A stretch of 64,000 nt of DNA from Hydractinia symbiolongicarpus (Eukaryota > Cnidaria > Hydrozoa > Anthoathecata > Hydractiniidae), in assembly GCF_029227915.1 (NCBI RefSeq), contig NC_079886.1, positions 10,375,501-10,439,500 on the forward strand, given 5' to 3'. Of this stretch, positions 58,301 through 64,000 are shown piece by piece. Within the stretch, counting starts at the first letter, position 1; each line of letters begins with the position of its first letter. The translations under genes were made by a program, and so were the position numbers. The notes under the pieces are model-generated. The model had not been told where the DNA came from. It searched no databases and worked only from the letters and a program-made list of their open reading frames with translations.

Positions 58301-61073
58301 GGATGATTTGCACAACTCAAACATGATTGAAAGAATTATTTTCAATCACTCAAGTATAACAAATTTTTGCCTATCTCATGCTAAAGTAAAGTATATTAAT
58401 ATATGCAAGCCAGGGACCATTTTTTGGTTGAGGTGACAAATGCTAATATTGGGGGCTACAGTCAATTCTTTTTTAAGGGAATTCAAGGTAACAAATGGTA
58501 TAGGACTTATGTTTCAAAGTTTGTTGTTTATGAAAAAATCTGATATCTGATGATGCCCCCCTTGTAATTTTAAATTTGCTTGTTGGTTAAAAGAATGTTC
58601 AATGATCATGTGTTTTTCACTTTGACACAATGTTTGCTGAAGAAAAGTTAACACAATGCGAAACATGAAGTACCAAGCTTAGAGTTCTGATTCTTCCCCC
58701 CAATCAACCTCCATATTTATATAAAAAGATACAATCCAACCCATCTTCTTTAAACATTTTCATAAGATCAGTTTTGTTTGTGACTTTTAATTTCTTTCCA
58801 AGTGTTGAGAGGATTTTCTCATCCTGCTTGTTTGCAGCCTCATAAGCAGCTCTTTCTAAATCTATATCCTTGTCTTCCACTGTTTGAACCTAAACAATAA
58901 TGAAATTATACTTAAAATATAACTAAATATGATAAATATGTGATTTGTAACATTCTCTTACACTGTTCTCAAAAAATAATTTGCTTCCTGTCCATAAGTT
59001 GTTGCAAAATATGTGCAACCAGAAGGTGGAGAAAGTTTTTTGCCACTTTATAAAAAAACTTTAAAAAAAGACTTCGTATTAATCCTGTACACATAGTGGT
59101 ATTCTGTTGCAATTAATGTCCTAGTTGATCATAATATGATTATTCAACTAGTTGATAAGCCTGAGAAAAAATCTGGACAACAGAAGGGAAAGATTTGTAC
59201 GTTGAACACATAAAATGCATGAAAAAAAAAATGTTAAGCCGCTACCTCTATGAAATTGTATAGGATGATGTGCTTTTGACAAAGGGTTAAGAGATATCAA
59301 GGTTTAAATAGATAGTATGAGGAGATTGTTTGATCTGCACTCCCCTCTTTGTGCAGAACACAACGTTACAGCAAGCAATTATAATTGGATTAAGGATTCA
59401 TATGAACACGCAAAGTAATATCATGTGAAAATACAATGAGAGTTACATTACTTGGAAAATCTTGCAGTAAAGTAAATATAGTAGCAACTGCTCAAGTTGT
59501 TTGAATATTGATCTTGATTTTTTAATTTCCCCCATAAAAGTGCAGGATATTGTGAATTGGAACATCTATGTGCATTGGAAGAAGAAGATTTATCTTTCTT
59601 CTGTTTACATGTGCTCATTTAAGCTAGGCAAAAGAAGGTTCTGTTCTCATGTTATGAGTTGATAAAGTACAAAAAGTATTCACATTGTTTTCTCATTGTT
59701 TCTGAGACTTATGATTTCTGATCACATTCTTTCAGAAAAGCATGACACTTATTTATGTGTTTGGCTTTTGTTTTGCAGACAAGAAAATATTTTGATCCTC
59801 AAAATTAATTATATTCATTTTCTGTACTAAAATAAAGCCATCTAGCTGTTGACATAAATGACAGAGTTGTCACTCTTTTTACAGTGTCAAATTTGAAATT
59901 TGAGAACTTTTCATAAGCAATTTCCAGCTTTTTTCAGATGACTGTATTTTCATTAAAAAATATAATGCATTTTGAAAATAAAAACATGTGACAAACCATA
60001 TACTTTTGTTGCAAGAAAATTGAGGAAATTTACAAAGAAAGTTGTGCAAAATCTACTTTTGTATTAAATTTTGACTATAAAACTGCCATTATAACTTTGG
60101 TAAATAATTCATTCCAAAAGTTTTGGTAAACTGGTCAAAATTTTCAGGGTTCTTAGCATTTTTTTAAAAAATTTAGCATTATTTTTAGGTCCTGCTTATG
60201 CTTAGTGATAATTATGTTCATTGCATAGGTATCATTTAAAAAAAACACAGCTAATTTATTGCAATTAAAAAGAAATTACATACATATAACAAAAAAATTG
60301 TTCTACCTTTCTCTTTCTTTTACGCTTTCTTTTCTTCTTTATTTCTGCATTTTCAGGTGGCTAATTATAAAGTACACAATTTAAATTCATATGGACGGAA
60401 GATGAATGTACAACCTTGTATCAAGGGCTTTTTTTCTTAAATGTTTGGCAATTATTCTATCTCAAAATGTTTTCCTCTGTTTTTATGGTGTTTACTAAAT
60501 TATTTTTCATCACATACACAACACAATATTTTGATTTTACAATTTGGAGAACAGATAGCTATATTTTCAAGCTGACTGTTTTATACCCTGTATAAAAATT
60601 GGGAATAAATAAATAAAAACGTTTTTGTCTTGATAAAATATAAAAAAAGGAAACATAATCTTACCTGCTCTACTTCTTTGCTATATTTTTTCAGTAGATA
60701 TTCATGTTGTTTACTCTTTTTCTCCAATCTGTTCTTACGACGAGCATCTTTTCGAGACAATTTTTTTTGTCTTTTTTTATTTGTATAAAAAGCTGATTTA
60801 GCATTTTTGACAGCTACAAGCAAATAATAATTAAAATCTTAATTTGGAATGCAAGTGTAAAGAGTTTGTGATACATTTCAAGTTATTAATTTATAATATA
60901 GCTTTCTTTAGCTTTTCCATGCATCAACAATTGAAGGGGTTATAAATCATGATTCACAATCTGTTTTCCCGAACTGATTGTTAAGCATTACAGTGCACTT
61001 TTTTATAATATAATATAATTGTAAGGTATGTACAGTACTTACCATCACGAAGTTCCCTATCTTCAGAAGCCAT
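52326..61073 (-). CDS. NOM1: NOM1 / SGD1 homologue, nucleolar MIF4G-MA3 protein (complete, 21 exons)
   Basis: NOM1 is a nucleolar protein needed for 18S rRNA maturation that recruits PP1 in mammals. Transcript-order exons: 61073-61043, 60813-60665, 60360-60307, 58889-58733, 58165-58083, 57788-57593, 57215-57029, 56952-56882, 56746-56618, 56526-56402, 56305-56212, 56053-56010, 55890-55838, 55739-55612, 55508-55446, 54608-54436, 53893-53798, 53494-53426, 53171-53040, 52783-52689, 52518-52326. Phases agree and give 773 residues (human 860). A Lys/Arg-rich N-terminus (1-78) precedes EDGLDYILE near 127, an acidic Asp/Glu stretch in exon 6, and KYVPPALRKLK near 246. The MIF4G domain (about 275-480) includes IEHITIVAVLHNTIGSEVG and SRVRFMLETINALKNN. 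Then come KWWVVGAAWTG (near 524), AKKQRMNTNLRKNIFCTMMT and the MA3 domain (about 575-710). Exon 18, only 69 nt, encodes EQTYNPFYAHLAGKFCEY. Two splice choices (exons 8 and 14) rest on protein similarity. Confidence 0.95.
53543..53600. repeat. Short 21-bp tandem repeat
   Basis: Nearly three copies of GTTCACATGACGGCTACCTAT in the NOM1 intron before exon 18. Confidence 0.7.
57986..58028 (+). mobile_element. Tiny RTE-type LINE 3' end in a NOM1 intron
   Basis: CCCATGCTAGCAGGAGCC and GTTAAGCCGACAATGACG match, in order, the last coding bases and 3' end of the LINE at 41588-42150 (there, minus strand, CCCATGCTAGCATGG then GTTAAGCCGAGAATGATG). The insertion is a very short, strongly 5'-truncated copy. 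Confidence 0.65.
58890..60306. other. NOM1 intron 3
   Basis: 1.4 kb AT-rich intron with no feature that I recognise. Confidence 0.5.
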
Positions 61074-62295
61074 ATAAAAAATTCAGTATTTGATAAAGTT
61101 GATAAAATTAATAAAGTTAGTTGTACTAAAATAAAACAAGATACTTCATCATGAAATTTGACTAAAGTCATAACACTTGACTGAACGACTTTTTTCTGCA
61201 GTAGTAAAGAAAACATGACATAATAAAGAAATCATCAATTTTGTGGTCTTTTGTAGGTTGTGAAAACACAACAGGAAAAGAGATCAATGAGAGTGAGGTA
61301 GAGTGTTTTATTGGAACGCAAATTGACATTAAGAAATAAAAAATGAAAAAAATTTGAATGAACAAGCTTTTCTAAATTTTAGTTGGTAATGTCTTGATTT
61401 AAACCTTTTTTTAAAAAAATGGGAATAATTTTAACTGTTTTAAGAGAATTGGAAAAGTTTCAGTTATAAAAATAAGATTTATAATTGATGTCAGGATAAA
61501 AGAGAGACTTTGTGGCACACAAAATTTGCAGAGGAATGTTTCAGTCACCAGTAGTTTTTATTAAAAGTATTAAGCATTTTATCTTGTGCTTCATGCAGCT
61601 CTCAAAATTATATACCTATATGCTAGTAATTTTATTTTGAATTTCACTTGCAATTGTACTGAAAAAGTTGAAGGCCATAGCAAATGCCTTTCCATGTTTT
61701 TTTACCATTGTTTACATTATTATCAAAAAATGGTTAAAATGGTTAATTTTACTCATATGTATTAGTTTAACAACCAATTTTCTATAAAATTCTAATTTTA
61801 CATTTAATAAATTTCTTTAATAGTCTAACTTTGATTAACAGACTTTTTTATGGGGTAAGTTTCCAAGGTTTAGTGGCACTTTTACATTGCTTTTTTACCT
61901 ACTTTGGTAGGTATAAAGCTTTCAATCAGGGCCTTAAATTTAGATAGAGATAAGAATAAGGAATGGGTTTTTTTATCAATTTTTAAAAGATCAATCAAGT
62001 CTATTGATTAAAATGTTTACAAAAAGCATCAACAATAAAATTTTCTGAATAAAATAAATTCTCCGTAGTTGCAAACAGTTAGTTTTAGTAAGTATTTTGC
62101 AATAGACACAACAAATGTGAAAATGGCTGGTAGTAAGCTATTTAAAAAATATAAAGGGATACCTTAAAGCAATATACCACAATGTACTTTTTTATATGTA
62201 AAGTTTATCATAAAACTTTTGGAGGGTTATGACTAGGAACATTCGATGAACAATGGTTTGGGGCCAGTATGTCAGTTAATTAGAAACATGAGTTT
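61074..62295. other. Upstream of NOM1, no gene seen
   Basis: This must hold the NOM1 promoter if the gene starts at 61073. No TATA box or other element stands out in the AT-rich background. Confidence 0.45.
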
Positions 62296-62299
62296 TTTG

Positions 62300-63425
62300 G
62301 CCCCTGATTTTTTGGCCCCTGTTAGTGGGATATCGCTGCTAAGGGTGAAAGGGGGTCTTTAGTTTGAAAAAAAAAGCCTGCTATCCGAGCATGATTTCTC
62401 TTGTCATCAATCCCGATAACTTTTATCTACAAAACACGCCACCAATACATGTATTTTACGGACAGAGCATCAAAATGATGGTCGTGGAACAACCTCGCTC
62501 ACAAAAAATTTAAAAAAAGTCAGATTCCTGAAGTTTAATGTTTTTCTCTAACAAACAATATCGTTCTATATAACTCTCATATCTTTAGGATTTCTATAAA
62601 TCACAAAACTCTCATTCCGAAACCTTTGAAAAGTGTTTGTTTACTCATTTACTTTGTTTACTCATTTTCTTTGATTTAAAATATGACGGAAATATTTTTC
62701 ATGTTGAGATTATGTTTATACCGGTCCCCAAGGGCACATGTTTGATTCGATCGAAATAATATTGACACATTTTAGCAGCAAACATAAACAAGGAGAAGAT
62801 ACAATGGAAGTAACACACCACACACAAAAAAAGGTACCATCATTTATCAGTCCTATCAATAAGGGTAGAGCAATTTCTCTTGATCACGCAAAGGCTCGCC
62901 CAATTCTGAGAAACGTTTTTCTGGCTGAACATTACCAATTCATCTCACATGGAAATCAATGTTCTCTTTCTTATTATAGACAAAAAGACTTTGTGATAAA
63001 TATCCGTCTATAAACTTATTCTATTCATTCAAATTGCTTACCCAGTTTAAATTATTGTAACCTTGGGGGGGGGAATTATTATTTTCCTAATGATAGGCCT
63101 GATTTTAGTTTTTAAGAAATCATTAAATATTCATAAAAAAAAAATTATCTTTTTACTGCATTGATTTGCTCGTTCGTAAATTCATCCATCTGTCTGTACC
63201 TAAACAACAACAACAACAACAAAGAAAGAAAAAAAATTGAAAAGAATGTGTAAACTTAGCAAAAGTTTTAGGGTGCGATAAACGTATCTGAACAGAGAAA
63301 TACAAAAAATAAAAACAAATTATCATCAGGCTTGTGTATTTTATGAGGAAATCCGCTAAAAGAGGGGGGAAGGGTGTCCAAATCTTATCGGCGATATCCT
63401 GCTAACAGGGCCAAAAATTTTTCTT
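62300..63425. mobile_element. TIR-bounded DNA element of about 1.1 kb
   Basis: The left end GGCCCCTGTTAGTGGGATAT followed by CGCTGCTAAG (62324-62343 region) pairs with the right end, whose reverse complement reads GGCCCTGTTAGCAGGATATC then GCCGATAAG (63378-63412). The similarity runs on inward through GGGGGTCTTTAG versus CCCCTCTTTTAG. TTTTTTGGCCCCTG is directly duplicated at the left end. The interior has a 91-codon frame at 62738-63013 of unknown type. No transposase domain is recognised, so it is probably non-autonomous. Confidence 0.65.
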
Positions 63426-64000
63426 TGAAGGCCCCTTATTCAAAATTAAAGTCAAGAGTTTGGGAGCTTTTAGGTAGCTGTATGATTTTATAAAAGATGT
63501 TTTTCAAATGTAGGAGAAGTTATGGGAGGAAGAAGGTGAAGAGTTTTGACACTAAGAAGAGAAGGGTTTTTATTAAAAGGAGTCGACACATATATGCTGT
63601 ATGCAGGGGTAGCTATAGCTATATGTACCTTTTCTACATCAAAAATTATTTCAAAATACACACCAGAAATGTTTTTTTTTCTTTAGTTAAGATAGCTCTG
63701 TATGAGTGCTATTCTAAATCTTCTGTTATCTGAAGTTGTGGGTAGCTAGTGTCTGGAGTTAAACTCAAATGATGCACAGTAAAAATAAAAAGGATGAGTG
63801 ACAAGAAGGTCCACAAGCTTGTTGGTCAAAATTAGAAACCAAGGTTTAATCAAAAATGTGAAAAACGCGAGAACCGGAGAGTACAAATAATGTGAAAATG
63901 AGTGATGCGACAAGGAAGTGTTTGTGTTTGTGTGTTAGCCGTAGAAGCAACAAAAATAGACCAAGAAAACCAGCCAGCACGAGTTACTTTTCTCATGTAT
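63426..64000. other. Right edge, no gene seen
   Basis: A 78-codon frame at 63497-63733 is rich in Lys, Arg and Tyr, but matches no family I know and has no splice context. Confidence 0.4.

Overview
The window is AT-rich animal DNA. Its genes have many short exons with GT-AG introns, between which lie long stretches of transposon debris. The gene content (RECK, lysosomal beta-galactosidase, a neurexin-IV/CNTNAP-type protein, an ATF2/ATF7/CREB5-type bZIP factor, NOM1) marks it as metazoan. Compact AT-rich introns, transposon families of cnidarian style and 3' splice acceptors close to start codons suggest a cnidarian, most likely a hydrozoan. The species call is inference only.

Layout from left to right. 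(1) 34-4742 (+): the 3' part, 20 exons, of a RECK homologue; its 5' end lies outside the window. (2) 4743-8890: intergenic, with a decayed DDE transposase at about 7130-8265. (3) 8891-20375 (-): a complete 10-exon GH35 beta-galactosidase. Its introns hold a nearly full-length LINE ORF, a tRNA-derived SINE, a pogo/Tigger-like MITE with a nested minisatellite, and a Helitron-like end. (4) 20376-25631: intergenic transposon graveyard with a TIR element carrying a nested Helitron-like insert, an RTE-type LINE endonuclease relic and a Harbinger transposase relic. (5) 25632-36996 (+): a CNTNAP/neurexin-IV-like membrane protein, 9 exons, with no visible discoidin domain. (6) 36997-45583: intergenic, with a Penelope/GIY-YIG-like relic, two degenerate repeat arrays, a LINE 3' end and a short tandem repeat. 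(7) 45584-51962 (+): an ATF2-like factor, 10 exons, zinc finger plus bZIP. (8) 52326-61073 (-): a NOM1/SGD1 homologue, 21 exons, convergent with the ATF2-like gene. (9) 61074-64000: no recognised host gene; a TIR-bounded element of about 1.1 kb.

The five host genes are not a pathway; they are ordinary neighbours (extracellular protease inhibitor, lysosomal hydrolase, cell adhesion receptor, stress-responsive transcription factor, ribosome biogenesis factor). I built the gene models by joining exons at GT-AG sites so that phase is kept; all four models whose 5' end is in the window stay open from ATG to stop. The most interesting material is the repeat fraction. There is a short family with Helitron-type termini (two clear copies, two decayed), a SINE sharing its 3' tail with a LINE in the same gene, and 5' and 3' pieces of one RTE-like LINE type at separate places. 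No CRISPR array, operon or bacterial-type system is present.
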